NCBI GenBank assembly: GCA_017516785.1
Contig: JAFXAV010000051.1
Span: 1 to 59,283, forward strand
From: Oscillospiraceae bacterium
Lineage (GTDB): Bacteria > Bacillota_A > Clostridia > Oscillospirales > Oscillospiraceae
DNA length: 59,283 nt
Reading direction: 5' to 3'
Part shown: in pieces, positions 1-7,038 of the stretch
How the letters are laid out: every line of letters begins with the position of its first letter
Numbering within the stretch: position 1 is the stretch's first letter
Made by a program: the position numbers and the translations under genes
Notes under the pieces: generated by a model
What the model was told of the DNA's origin: nothing
What the model saw: only the letters and a program-made list of their open reading frames with translations
Databases searched by the model: none

Positions 1-70
1 ACAGAAGTTAAGCTCATAAGCGCCGACAATACTTGGCGGGTGACTGCCCGGGAAGATAGGTAACGCCAAC
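1..70 (+). rRNA. rrf: 5S ribosomal RNA, 3' end only
   Basis: The first 70 bases match the conserved 3' half of bacterial 5S rRNA: the loop segment GAAGTTAAGC, then CGCCGACAATACTTGGCGGG, and a 3' strand ending in GGTAACGCCAAC. The 5' part lies outside the window, so this is the end of an rRNA operon read on the plus strand. A terminator follows at 75-103. The 3' portion of this gene is the evident parent of the partial copies in the array downstream. Confidence 0.93.
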
Positions 71-74
71 ACAA

Positions 75-103
75 AGCCCTAACCGAAAGGTTGGGGTTTT
101 TTT
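75..103 (+). terminator. Terminator 1, directly after 5S rRNA
   Basis: The stem AGCCCTAACC / GGTTGGGGTT has a GAAA tetraloop and is followed by a run of seven T. It ends the rRNA operon. Confidence 0.92.
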
Positions 104-142
104 CTGCCTAAAACGTGCCGGTGGCACGTTTCTTAACGGCAG
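104..142. repeat. Palindromic hairpin P1 of the array
   Basis: The outer arms CTGCC / GGCAG enclose an inner hairpin CGTGCC-GGT-GGCACG. Its centre is the reverse complement of the centre in the palindromes at 350-388 and 579-617, which read ACC in the loop. Confidence 0.8.
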
Positions 143-184
143 GACAATACGTTGGCCTACCCGGGAAGATAGGTAACGCCAACA
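143..184 (+). repeat. 5S-tail copy S1
   Basis: 42 nt from GACAATAC to GCCAACA. It can fold as GTTGGC / GCCAAC with an inner TACC / GGTA pairing. It is identical to S2 at 275-316. Confidence 0.85.
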
Positions 185-185
185 T

Positions 186-222
186 AAACCTCACAACTTC
201 GGTTGTGAGGTTTTTATTTTTA
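186..222 (+). terminator. Terminator 2 of the array
   Basis: The stem AAACCTCACAAC / GTTGTGAGGTTT has a TTCG tetraloop and a T-rich tail. Its stem sequence is unrelated to terminator 1 but has the same architecture. Confidence 0.9.
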
Positions 223-237
223 CCATGCATATATCTT

Positions 238-274
238 ACGCCTACAACAGTCCACCGGACTGTTGCTTCGGCGT
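238..274. repeat. Palindromic hairpin P2 of the array
   Basis: The outer arms ACGCC / GGCGT enclose the inner hairpin CAACAGTCC-ACC-GGACTGTTG. Both stems differ in sequence from the other P elements but pair equally well. Confidence 0.78.
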
Positions 275-316
275 GACAATACGTTGGCCTACCCGGGAAG
301 ATAGGTAACGCCAACA
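275..316 (+). repeat. 5S-tail copy S2
   Basis: Identical to S1 (143-184) over 42 nt, although the segments on either side differ strongly from those around the other copies. Confidence 0.85.
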
Positions 317-318
317 CA

Positions 319-349
319 AAGCCCTAACCGAAAGGTTGGGGCTTTTTTT
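319..349 (+). terminator. Terminator 3 of the array
   Basis: The stem AAGCCCTAACC / GGTTGGGGCTT has a GAAA loop and a T tract. It is nearly identical to terminator 1. Confidence 0.9.
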
Positions 350-388
350 CTGCCTAAAACGTGCCACCGGCACGTTTCTTAACGGCAG
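350..388. repeat. Palindromic hairpin P3 of the array
   Basis: CTGCC / GGCAG outer arms with the inner hairpin CGTGCC-ACC-GGCACG. Confidence 0.8.
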
Positions 389-430
389 CACAATACGTTG
401 GCCTACCCGGGAAGATAGGTAACGCCAACA
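389..430 (+). repeat. 5S-tail copy S3
   Basis: Differs from S1 only at the first base (C for G). Confidence 0.85.
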
Positions 431-432
431 CA

Positions 433-464
433 AAGCCTCGACTGAAAAAAGTCGGGGCTTTTTT
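433..464 (+). terminator. Terminator 4 of the array
   Basis: The stem AAGCCTCGACT / AGTCGGGGCTT has an A-rich loop and a T tract. Confidence 0.9.
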
Positions 465-503
465 CTGCCTAAAACATGCCACAGGCATGTTTCTTAACGG
501 CAG
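465..503. repeat. Palindromic hairpin P4 of the array
   Basis: CTGCC / GGCAG outer arms with the inner hairpin CATGCC-ACA-GGCATG. The C-G pair of P3 is replaced by A-T on the two sides, a compensatory change. Confidence 0.8.
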
Positions 504-545
504 GACAATACGTTGGCCTACCCGGGAAGAAAGGTAACGCCAACA
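504..545 (+). repeat. 5S-tail copy S4
   Basis: Differs from S1 by one base (GAAGAAAGG for GAAGATAGG). Confidence 0.85.
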
Positions 546-547
546 CA

Positions 548-578
548 AAGCCTCGACTGAAAAAGTCGGGGTTTTTTT
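548..578 (+). terminator. Terminator 5 of the array
   Basis: The stem AAGCCTCGACT / AGTCGGGGTT is followed by a run of T. It is the last terminator of the array. Confidence 0.9.
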
Positions 579-617
579 CTGCCTAAAACGTGCCACCGGC
601 ACGTTTCTTAACGGCAG
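579..617. repeat. Palindromic hairpin P5 of the array
   Basis: Same sequence as P3: CTGCC / GGCAG outer arms with the inner hairpin CGTGCC-ACC-GGCACG. Confidence 0.8.
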
Positions 618-660
618 GACAATACGTTGGCCTACATGGGATTGATCTGTAACGCTAACA
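618..660 (+). repeat. 5S-tail copy S5, degenerate
   Basis: Starts like the others (GACAATACGTTGGCCTAC) but then diverges to ATGGGATTGATCTGTAACGCTAACA. No terminator follows it, so this is the decaying edge of the array. Confidence 0.75.
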
Positions 661-741
661 CGGAATAGTTATGGGGTTGTTTGACTTCTAAGGTTTTCTT
701 TGGTCATATGAATAAAAAATAAACATATTCTGATTTTCTTT

Positions 742-765
742 TGGATATTTGTATACAAAAATCCA
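742..765. promoter_or_regulatory. 24-bp palindrome, probable operator of the symporter gene
   Basis: TGGAT-a-TTTGTATACAAA-a-ATCCA is symmetric over 24 bp except for one position pair. It sits 8 bp upstream of the -35 box at 774. The TTGTATACAA core resembles sites of the FadR branch of GntR-family regulators (GTNTAC-type cores). The regulator is not in the window, so the family assignment is an inference. Confidence 0.6.
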
Positions 766-773
766 TGTACTGC

Positions 774-802
774 TTGCAATTGTCTTTCTGCTGTGGTATG
801 AT
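774..802 (+). promoter_or_regulatory. Sigma-A promoter of the alanine-type symporter
   Basis: TTGCAA, 17-bp spacer, TATGAT. It lies about 30 bp before the start codon. Confidence 0.85.
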
Positions 803-833
803 GTGTACCATCTGGTAAAGAGGAGGATAAGAA

Positions 834-2258
834 ATGACTTTTTCGGAATTTGTTGACTATTTGAACGGTATCGCATGGGGCCCCTGGATGCTCCTGCTGC
901 TGGTTGGTACAGGTGTGTATTTGAGCGTCCGGGTTGGATTCATCCAGTTTGGTAAGTTCGGATATGTGATGAAGAGTACCCTTGGTAAGCTCTTTAAGAA
1001 GCAGATTGCCGGTGCGGGTGAAGTAACCCCCCTGCAGGCTGTCAGTACCGCGCTTGCCGCAACTGTCGGTACCGGCAATATCGCCGGTGTTACCGGTGCA
1101 ATTGCAGTTGGCGGCCCCGGCGCTGTTTTTTGGATGTGGCTGTCTGCTTTGTTTGGCATGGTGACCAAGTATGCCGAAGTTGTGCTTGCAATTCGCTACC
1201 GTGAACGGAATTCCAAGGGTGAGTGGGTCGGTGGTCCCATGTACTACATCAAGAATGGTCTTGGAAAGAAGTGGGGCTGGCTTGCTGCACTGTTCTGCAT
1301 TCTGGGTTCTCTTGCTGCATTTGGTATTGGCAACATGACCCAGGTCAATACCATCGCTGTTTCCATCAATACTGCCATTGATGCATGCGGCGGCAACATT
1401 GGTGCATGGACTGTCCAGCTTTTTGGTCAGATTGTTCCCATTTCCAGCCTGATTATCGGCGGTATCATTGCTCTGATCGTCGGCCTGGTTCTTTTCGGCG
1501 GCATCAAGCGTATTGGCGCGGTTGCTGAGAAGCTTGTTCCTTTCATGGCAGTTGTGTATATTATTTGTTCTCTGTGTGTCATTGTTACCAATGCAGGCGC
1601 TTTGGGCAAGGTTTTTGCAATGATTTTCAAGGGCGCTTTCAGCGCTGAGGCAGCGCTGGGCGGCGCATTTGGTATCACCATTATGCAGACCATTCAGAAG
1701 GGTGTCGGCCGCGGTGTTTTTTCCAATGAGGCTGGTCTCGGTTCTGCTCCCATTGCTCACGCAGCTTCTTCCGAATCTGATCCTGTAAAGCAGGGCCTGT
1801 TCGGCATTTTTGAAGTTTTCATGGACACCATCATCATCTGCACTTTGACGGCTCTGACTCTGCTGTGCGGCGTGGAAGGCGGCGTTGGTATTTCCTGGGG
1901 CCAGAGCGCCGGCACTGAGCTGATCAGCGCATCTTTTGGTACCATCTTTGGCAACCAGGCAGGTTCCCTGATTGTTGCGATTTGTCTTTCCCTGTTTGCT
2001 CTGACCACCATTCTCAGCTGGTCTCTCTACGGCACCCGCTGCAGCGAGTATCTTTTCGGCGCCAAGGGTGCAGCTGTGTTCCAGATTGCATTTGTCATTG
2101 TTCTTGTCTTTGGTGCTGCACTGGAGCTGGAAATTGCATGGAACATTGCAGACACTCTGAACGGCTTCATGGCCATTCCCAACTTGATCGCTCTGCTGGG
2201 TCTGTCCGGTGTGGTGATTAAGCTGACGAAGGAACATTTCGCTGGACTGAAAAACTAA
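834..2258 (+). CDS. Alanine/glycine:cation symporter (AGCS family)
   Basis: A 474-residue polytopic membrane protein of the AGCS (AlsT/DagA-like) family, which imports small neutral amino acids with sodium or protons. It shows family signatures such as VGTGNIAGVTGA near residue 80, PGAVFWMW near 98 and VGRGVFSNEAGLGSAP near 290, and has full family length. The start is fixed by AGGAGG eight bases upstream of ATG 834. It is monocistronic between its own promoter and the terminator at 2267. A palindrome just upstream of the promoter suggests repression by a dimeric regulator. The substrate (alanine, glycine or serine) cannot be decided from sequence. Confidence 0.93.
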   Translation: MTFSEFVDYLNGIAWGPWMLLLLVGTGVYLSVRVGFIQFGKFGYVMKSTLGKLFKKQIAGAGEVTPLQAVSTALAATVGTGNIAGVTGAIAVGGPGAVFWMWLSALFGMVTKYAEVVLAIRYRERNSKGEWVGGPMYYIKNGLGKKWGWLAALFCILGSLAAFGIGNMTQVNTIAVSINTAIDACGGNIGAWTVQLFGQIVPISSLIIGGIIALIVGLVLFGGIKRIGAVAEKLVPFMAVVYIICSLCVIVTNAGALGKVFAMIFKGAFSAEAALGGAFGITIMQTIQKGVGRGVFSNEAGLGSAPIAHAASSESDPVKQGLFGIFEVFMDTIIICTLTALTLLCGVEGGVGISWGQSAGTELISASFGTIFGNQAGSLIVAICLSLFALTTILSWSLYGTRCSEYLFGAKGAAVFQIAFVIVLVFGAALELEIAWNIADTLNGFMAIPNLIALLGLSGVVIKLTKEHFAGLKN

Positions 2259-2266
2259 ATTATTAA

Positions 2267-2298
2267 TCGGCTGCGGTTTTATCCGCAGCCGATTTTTT
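2267..2298 (+). terminator. Terminator of the symporter gene
   Basis: 10-bp stem TCGGCTGCGG / CCGCAGCCGA followed by six T. Confidence 0.92.
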
Positions 2299-2305
2299 CG
2301 TTTCC

Positions 2306-2334
2306 TTGCAAATGCCTTTTCTCTGTGCTATACT
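2306..2334 (+). promoter_or_regulatory. Sigma-A promoter of udp
   Basis: TTGCAA, 17-bp spacer, TATACT. The -35 box begins eight bases after the T tract of the preceding terminator. Confidence 0.82.
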
Positions 2335-2364
2335 CATTATATATTTTAATAAAGGGTGATGACC

Positions 2365-3135
2365 ATGCAGGAAACCGAAAAGCAATATCACATCAACTGT
2401 CAGGAAGGCGATGTGGGCCGGTATGTGATTCTGCCCGGCGATCCCGGGCGCTGTGAAGCTATTGCTGCCCATTTTGATCATCCTGTCCACATCGGCATGA
2501 ACCGGGAGTATAACGTCTGGACCGGATACCTGATGGGGGAGAAGGTCAGTGTCTGCTCCACTGGCATTGGTGGACCCTCTGCTTCTATCGCCATGGAAGA
2601 ACTGGTGAACATTGGCGCGGATACCTTCATCCGTGTAGGTACCTGCGGCGGCATCCATATGGATGTTCAGCCCGGCGATGTGGTGGTTGCCACCGGTGCC
2701 ATCCGGTATGAGCATACCTCCATGGAATACGCACCCATAGAGTTTCCGGCGGTACCTGATTTTGAAATCACCGCGGCGCTGAAGGCTGCCAGCGAGGATC
2801 TGGGTTACCGAACCCATGTGGGTGTGGTTCAGTGCAAGGATTCCTTCTACGGTCAGCACAGCCCTGAAAAGTCCCCTGTCTACTATGAACTGCAGGCCAA
2901 GTGGGAAAGTTGGAAGAGACTGGGGGTCAAGGCCAGCGAAATGGAGTCCGCTGCGCTCTTTGTGGTGGCCTCTGCCCTCGATGTCCGCTGTGGCAGCTGC
3001 TTCCATGCGGTATGGAATCAGGAGCGGGAAAAGGCAGGCCTGTTTATGCCCATGGTTGAGGATACTTCCGGTGCCATCAAGGTTGGCATTGAAGCCCTGA
3101 AGCGGGTCATCGCTGCAGACCGGGAGAAGAAGTGA
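2365..3135 (+). CDS. udp: Uridine phosphorylase
   Basis: Cleaves uridine with phosphate to uracil and ribose 1-phosphate in cytoplasmic pyrimidine salvage. The 256 residues carry the PNP/UDP family motifs: phosphate-binding GDPGR (25-29), [16 protein letters not shown], the F-x-APxEFPAV-type stretch of uridine phosphorylases, and SEMESAAL with the ribose-binding Met-Glu. Possible starts are GTG 2356, ATG 2359 and ATG 2365. The AAAGGG Shine-Dalgarno at 2351-2356 favours ATG 2365. It has its own promoter and terminator. Confidence 0.92.
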   Translation: MQETEKQYHINCQEGDVGRYVILPGDPGRCEAIAAHFDHPVHIGMNREYNVWTGYLMGEKVSVCSTGIGGPSASIAMEELVNIGADTFIRVGTCGGIHMDVQPGDVVVATGAIRYEHTSMEYAPIEFPAVPDFEITAALKAASEDLGYRTHVGVVQCKDSFYGQHSPEKSPVYYELQAKWESWKRLGVKASEMESAALFVVASALDVRCGSCFHAVWNQEREKAGLFMPMVEDTSGAIKVGIEALKRVIAADREKK

Positions 3136-3141
3136 CAAGAA

Positions 3142-3172
3142 AGCAGCTGCATATTTCATGCAGCTGCTTTTT
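3142..3172 (+). terminator. Terminator of udp
   Basis: Stem AGCAGCTGCAT / ATGCAGCTGCT followed by TTTT. Confidence 0.88.
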
Positions 3173-3221
3173 AAGTATTTTGCTCATTTCAGTCGTAACA
3201 TAAGTGAAAGGAGTGGTGCAG

Positions 3222-4229
3222 ATGAATACAATCCTTTTTGCATTGATGCATTTTCTTGTGGACTTCATCTGCGCCTGGGCCATGTTTGGATTTTTCCGGC
3301 AGGGGAGCGGCGGATATGAAAATCTTCTGATTTACAATTTCTGCGCTTTTGCTCTGCAGATGCCCTTTGGAACCCTCCTGGATCTTTCCAATCACAAAAA
3401 CCGTTATCGAAATGCTTCTCTTGTCTGGGCAGTAACAGGCGCTGCCCTGACAGCAGTTGGTGCGTTGATTCATCCGGCGGTGCTGGGCATCGGCAATGCA
3501 CTGTTTCATGTGGGCGGCGGCATGGAGGTTATTGAAGAGGATTTTGCCCGGAACCTGAAGGGCAGAGATCTGGGCATTTTTGTGGCTCCTGGCGCCATCG
3601 GACTCTATCTGGGTGCAAAGACTGGAAACAAATTGCTCGTCCTGATTTTGGTTTCTGTTGTTTTATCTATTCTTACGTTTGCGCTTTTTCGGAACAAGAG
3701 AAGAAACACATATCAACAGTCCCAGTTGAAAGAAAAGACTTCCGGAAGGATCTCTCTTCTGGCGCTTTGTTGTTTTGTTGTTGTGATTTTGAGATCCTAT
3801 GTGGGTCTTTCCGTGAATTTTTCCTGGAAATCCGGTGCGGTATTTGGCCTTCTGGCGGTGCTGGCTGTGGCCCTGGGAAAAATGGCAGGTGGTGTTCTTG
3901 GAGCAAGATTTGGCTCCGGAAGAACGGTGTGCATCTCACTTCTTCTGGCAGCAGCTTGTTTCCTGGCAGGGGAGAACCCTATATGGGGACTTCTTGCGCT
4001 GCTGCTTTTCAACATGAGCATGTCGGTGACGCTCTATATGCTTGTCCGGGCGATACCGTCCCTTCCGGGATTTTCTTTCGGACTTCTGACCTTCGGACTG
4101 TTTCTGGGGTTTCTTCCGGTATACGGAGGAATGGATCTGCACCTGACGGGAGCATTTGGCAGTATCATTTCTGCGGTGGTCCTGATGATCGGGGACAAGG
4201 CGGTGAAAAAAGAATATGTATCTTCTTAA
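3222..4229 (+). CDS. Polytopic membrane protein, MFS-like
   Basis: 335 residues made mostly of hydrophobic helices (roughly ten segments). GIGNALFHVGGG and GKMAGGVLGARFG resemble loops of major facilitator transporters of the fosmidomycin-resistance type, but the family is not certain. The start is ATG 3222, eight bases after GGAG; the upstream GTG 3204 lacks a Shine-Dalgarno. It is the first of four tightly packed genes: the next starts 14 bases inside its 3' end. Substrate and function are unknown, and no strong promoter is visible in front of it. Confidence 0.8.
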   Translation: MNTILFALMHFLVDFICAWAMFGFFRQGSGGYENLLIYNFCAFALQMPFGTLLDLSNHKNRYRNASLVWAVTGAALTAVGALIHPAVLGIGNALFHVGGGMEVIEEDFARNLKGRDLGIFVAPGAIGLYLGAKTGNKLLVLILVSVVLSILTFALFRNKRRNTYQQSQLKEKTSGRISLLALCCFVVVILRSYVGLSVNFSWKSGAVFGLLAVLAVALGKMAGGVLGARFGSGRTVCISLLLAAACFLAGENPIWGLLALLLFNMSMSVTLYMLVRAIPSLPGFSFGLLTFGLFLGFLPVYGGMDLHLTGAFGSIISAVVLMIGDKAVKKEYVSS

Positions 4230-4533
4230 AATGTTCGCCATCTCACTGCTACTGACTCTGATCATTGAGACGACCATTGCCTTGCTTTGGGGCATCAGAA
4301 GCAGAAAGCAGATTTTGCTTGTATTGCTTGCCAATATCCTGACCAATCCGGCGGCGGTGCTTCTGTGCTGGCTGGGAGTTCCGCAACTTCCTGTGGAGCT
4401 GGCGGTGGTACTGACGGAAGCGCTTGTTTACAAAGAACCGGCATGGAAAATTCATCGTCCGGTACTTTTGGCGATTGTATGCAATGTTGTTTCCTGGGGA
4501 ACCGGGATTCTGATTCAAATGATGGGAGGATGA
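4216..4533 (+). CDS. Small membrane protein, unknown function
   Basis: 105 residues with about three hydrophobic helices. It overlaps the end of the preceding transporter-like gene by 14 bases, so it is probably translationally coupled and may form a complex with it. I do not recognise the family. The conserved-looking stretch LANILTNPAAVLLCW suggests real coding, as does the exact fit between its neighbours. Confidence 0.75.
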   Translation: MYLLKMFAISLLLTLIIETTIALLWGIRSRKQILLVLLANILTNPAAVLLCWLGVPQLPVELAVVLTEALVYKEPAWKIHRPVLLAIVCNVVSWGTGILIQMMGG

Positions 4534-4535
4534 TT

Positions 4536-5351
4536 ATGAAAAGAATGGGAAAAATGATCAGCATCTTCATGCTGGTGGTATTGCTGGGGGCTATGGTTTT
4601 ACCGTTTGCTGCCAGCGCTGACGTGATTTACACCCCCTTCGACAGCTTCTATGAGGAAAACTATGATGTCTGCGATATTGTCAACCGCAGCTTTACAGCT
4701 GCCGGACCCAATGGGAACGTGACACTCTATGAAAGTCCCGAGTCCGCCCAGGAAAATGCGGTGATTGCCAACGGCGAAGTACTCCATGTGTCTGTTGCCT
4801 ATACCGATGCCGATGGCATCACATGGGGCTGCGCCGAGCAGTGGGACAAGGACATCATGGGTTGGGCCCCCATGGACTACCTGACGGTGGTCTATGATGG
4901 CATTTCCTTTGACGAAGAATTTGGTCACCTCTTTGAGAAAACCGAAGCAGAGCTCAGCAAGGAATATCGGGGTAAGACCATTTATTTCTGGAAATATCCG
5001 GGAAGCCAGGATTTCATCGATTTTGAAATCTGGGACGATGGCAGCATGCCCACCTGGCACGAAGTTTACACCGATGCCGAGGGCAGGACCTGGGGCAAAT
5101 GTCCCTATCACTACGGCGTCCGGGGCTACTGGATCTGTCTGGATGATCCCCTGGCGGATTACGATACGATCTTTCCCGAGCCTGTGGAAACGGAACCTGT
5201 GACGGAAATCCCTGAACCTCAGGATGAGGTTGCTGAAATCGTCCCCAAGGAAAACTGGCAGATGAAGATCATCGTGACAGTCGCGGTAGCCATCGTAGTG
5301 TCGGTAACGGCAGTATTGCTCTTTGTGCTGAAAAAAGAAAAACAGGAGTAA
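4536..5351 (+). CDS. Exported SH3-like protein with C-terminal membrane anchor
   Basis: 271 residues. The N-terminal signal peptide (about 1-27, ending AASA) is followed by an acidic, Trp/Tyr-rich extracellular region. In it two blocks resemble bacterial SH3-like folds (one with ITWGCAEQWDKDIMGWAPMDY, the other with RTWGKCPYHYGVRGYWI). An acidic Pro/Glu linker and a single C-terminal helix with a basic KKEKQE tail complete it. The Shine-Dalgarno GGAGG (4525-4529) selects ATG 4536 over ATG 4530. It starts two bases after the previous stop. The function is unknown; a surface-bound sensor or cell-wall-binding partner of the membrane proteins upstream is one possibility. Confidence 0.8.
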   Translation: MKRMGKMISIFMLVVLLGAMVLPFAASADVIYTPFDSFYEENYDVCDIVNRSFTAAGPNGNVTLYESPESAQENAVIANGEVLHVSVAYTDADGITWGCAEQWDKDIMGWAPMDYLTVVYDGISFDEEFGHLFEKTEAELSKEYRGKTIYFWKYPGSQDFIDFEIWDDGSMPTWHEVYTDAEGRTWGKCPYHYGVRGYWICLDDPLADYDTIFPEPVETEPVTEIPEPQDEVAEIVPKENWQMKIIVTVAVAIVVSVTAVLLFVLKKEKQE

Positions 5352-5354
5352 ACC

Positions 5355-5693
5355 ATGGAACAGAAAAAGTCCTTTAAGAAGCCGAGATTTGTTCTGTTGG
5401 CGATTGTTCTGATCATTGTCATTATTGCAGTCTGCACTTCCTTTGATTTTTCCGGAAGCTACGATCATGGAATCTATATCCGTTTTGAGGAGGATACAAC
5501 CGTGATGCAGGAGCAGATGCTTTTGGAAATCTATGAAAATGCCGTCATTTTGGATGCGGATGATCCCATCCTCCACGACTATACATTGGTATTTCCCAAC
5601 CTGTCGGAGCGCAGAGTTATGGACATTGTATTGTCTTTGAATGAAATCGGATGTGTGCGGGATGCATCCTATGTAAGAGTAATGAATCCATAA
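5355..5693 (+). CDS. Small membrane-anchored protein, unknown function
   Basis: 112 residues: a basic N terminus, one transmembrane helix (about residues 12-27) and an acidic extracytoplasmic domain. It starts three bases after the preceding stop with ACAGGAG as Shine-Dalgarno, and it is the last gene of the four-gene cluster. The family is not recognised. Confidence 0.72.
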   Translation: MEQKKSFKKPRFVLLAIVLIIVIIAVCTSFDFSGSYDHGIYIRFEEDTTVMQEQMLLEIYENAVILDADDPILHDYTLVFPNLSERRVMDIVLSLNEIGCVRDASYVRVMNP

Positions 5694-5699
5694 GAAAAA

Positions 5700-5735
5700 A
5701 CCGACCTGCAGTTTATCGCAGGTCGGTTTTCTTTA
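5700..5735. terminator. Bidirectional terminator between convergent operons
   Basis: Stem CCGACCTGC / GCAGGTCGG with A-rich sequence before it and T-rich sequence after it, so it can stop transcription from both sides. Confidence 0.88.
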
Positions 5736-6290
5736 ATCAGGGAAAGAAAAATACTCTTTGATTTTTGCGGCGGTTTCCGCAGGGGAGAGAAAGGAATTGT
5801 CGATCCTCAGATAGTTGGGGAAGGGAATCTCTCCCGGCTGGCTTTCGCAGCGGTAGCGGAGGTCGTCGCCAATCAGCCGTTGGTTGGAAGCTGCGACATC
5901 CCGCTTGGATGCTTTGTTTCTCAGGCGGTTTTCTGTGCAGTTGCGCTGCAGTCGGATTTCCTGGGGTGCGACCAGTTCCACATAGTAGATATCCTTATCG
6001 GTAAGACCGAATTTAGATTTTACATGCTCGACATATTTCCAGTCTTCAGGATGATCGAAAGCCCACATGTAGGTAAAGATCAGACCAAACCGGTCCGATG
6101 CGGCAAATTCTTCAAAAATCACATCCCGAAGGCGACCGACTACTTTGGTGTCGTAGTCGCCGAAGATTTCCAGCACCGGCTCAATGGTCATATGGTTGTG
6201 AAAAAGCCGGAAGGGGGTGATTTTTGTCAGTTCCTGTCCCACGGTCATTTTGCCCACGGAACAGTTGCCAAATAAAAGCAGCAGGATCAT
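5733..6290 (-). CDS. P-loop nucleoside/shikimate kinase-like protein
   Basis: 185 residues with a Walker A motif at the extreme N terminus (GNCSVGKMT, residues 8-16), and a size and layout like small P-loop kinases. The usual lid region may be the Arg-rich stretch around RLRNKASKRD. The substrate is unknown. Database annotations of such proteins as shikimate kinase would be doubtful here, because a clear shikimate kinase exists in the aro operon. It overlaps the upstream gene by four bases (ATGA) and is the last gene of a three-gene operon. Confidence 0.75.
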   Translation of the reverse strand: MILLLLFGNCSVGKMTVGQELTKITPFRLFHNHMTIEPVLEIFGDYDTKVVGRLRDVIFEEFAASDRFGLIFTYMWAFDHPEDWKYVEHVKSKFGLTDKDIYYVELVAPQEIRLQRNCTENRLRNKASKRDVAASNQRLIGDDLRYRCESQPGEIPFPNYLRIDNSFLSPAETAAKIKEYFSFPD

Positions 6291-6604
6291 TCGATATATC
6301 CCACGAATCCCAGGGTAAGATAATCAAGATAGATGTGCTTGTCGGGAGTCTTGCCCATGGTGACACGGCGGCAATGGACTTCCCAGACGGGATTGCCCTT
6401 GAGTTTGGACTTTTTAATCTCAAAAACGTGGTTCCAGCTGCGGCCCTCCATATACTGCTCTTCCCGCACGAAGCGGATCAGCTCCAGACGGCGGAAATTG
6501 AAGGTGGGGAAGGCGTTCTTGATGCAGGTTTCGAAGAGCATCTCTGCATCCCGGACACTGCCGAAATCAAATGTGCTGCGGATCATGGCTCCATAGTCTG
6601 CCAT
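6287..6604 (-). CDS. Conserved-looking protein of unknown function
   Basis: 105 soluble residues without signal or membrane segments. A strong AAGGAGG precedes ATG 6604. It lies between the thioesterase and the P-loop gene and overlaps the latter by four bases. I do not recognise the family. Confidence 0.7.
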   Translation of the reverse strand: MADYGAMIRSTFDFGSVRDAEMLFETCIKNAFPTFNFRRLELIRFVREEQYMEGRSWNHVFEIKKSKLKGNPVWEVHCRRVTMGKTPDKHIYLDYLTLGFVGYIE

Positions 6605-6616
6605 ACTGCTACCTCC

Positions 6617-7003
6617 TTAGAGTTTGTTGTATGCCTTATCCAGGAATTTCTGAGTGTTGACAATAACGCGCTTGTGGGTACCCTTGCCGATTTCACCGGC
6701 TTCATCGTAAGCAGTAATTGCGAAGGTGATGACTTTGCCTTCCACGGCGGTAACCTCTGCCTCTGCCCGGACATCCAGGCCAACAGGGGTGGCGGACAGA
6801 TGCTGAATATTCAGCTCGATGCCCACGGTGGTGGTGTTTTCAGCCAGAGCTTCTTCAATGGCTTCGCAGGCGGCGCCTTCCATCAGGGCCACCATGCAGG
6901 GAGTGGCATAGACCAGCAGGGAGCCGGAACCGACTTCTTTCGCAGTATCCTCCCGCTCCACCAGGGTGCCGACTTCGCCTTTCATACCGACAGTAATTTC
7001 CAT
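6617..7003 (-). CDS. Hotdog-fold thioesterase, FlK-like
   Basis: 128 residues matching the FlK-like family of hotdog acyl-CoA thioesterases. Thr34, Glu42 and His68 (in YATPCM, LMEGA and IQHLSATP) have the same spacing as the catalytic Thr42, Glu50 and His76 of fluoroacetyl-CoA thioesterase. The family can be inferred but not the substrate; a general short-acyl-CoA housekeeping role is more likely than fluoroacetate resistance. It is first in its operon, with GAGGG seven bases before ATG. Confidence 0.85.
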   Translation of the reverse strand: MEITVGMKGEVGTLVEREDTAKEVGSGSLLVYATPCMVALMEGAACEAIEEALAENTTTVGIELNIQHLSATPVGLDVRAEAEVTAVEGKVITFAITAYDEAGEIGKGTHKRVIVNTQKFLDKAYNKL

Positions 7004-7038
7004 GGGAAATCCCTCCAGACTAATTTGTTTCTACTGTC

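Larger units (their letters stand above)
71..660 (+). repeat. Tandem array of 5S-tail copies separated by paired hairpins
   Basis: Five 42-43-nt copies of a modified 5S tail (143-184, 275-316, 389-430, 504-545, 618-660) recur with a period of 114-115 bp, or 132 bp for the first interval. Copies 1 and 2 are identical, 3 and 4 differ by one base each, and copy 5 is degenerate. Relative to the real 5S, all copies replace the segment after GACAATAC with GTTGGCCTAC. GTTGGC is the complement of the terminal GCCAAC, so each copy can fold on itself. Each gap holds a terminator-type hairpin and a second 37-39-nt palindrome (104-142, 238-274, 350-388, 465-503, 579-617). The hairpin stems vary in sequence while keeping pairing. 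Short open frames running through it are translations of the repeat, not genes. Confidence 0.9.

Noticed and set aside
108..602. Short open frames in the 5S-tail array, with repeated ALPIFPGRPTYC-type peptides
   Set aside because: They are translations of the repeat unit, run across terminators and start without ribosome binding sites.
71..660. The regular repeats as a CRISPR array
   Set aside because: The unit is about 114 bp, the repeats derive from 5S rRNA, the gaps contain related hairpins rather than unique spacers, and no cas gene is present.
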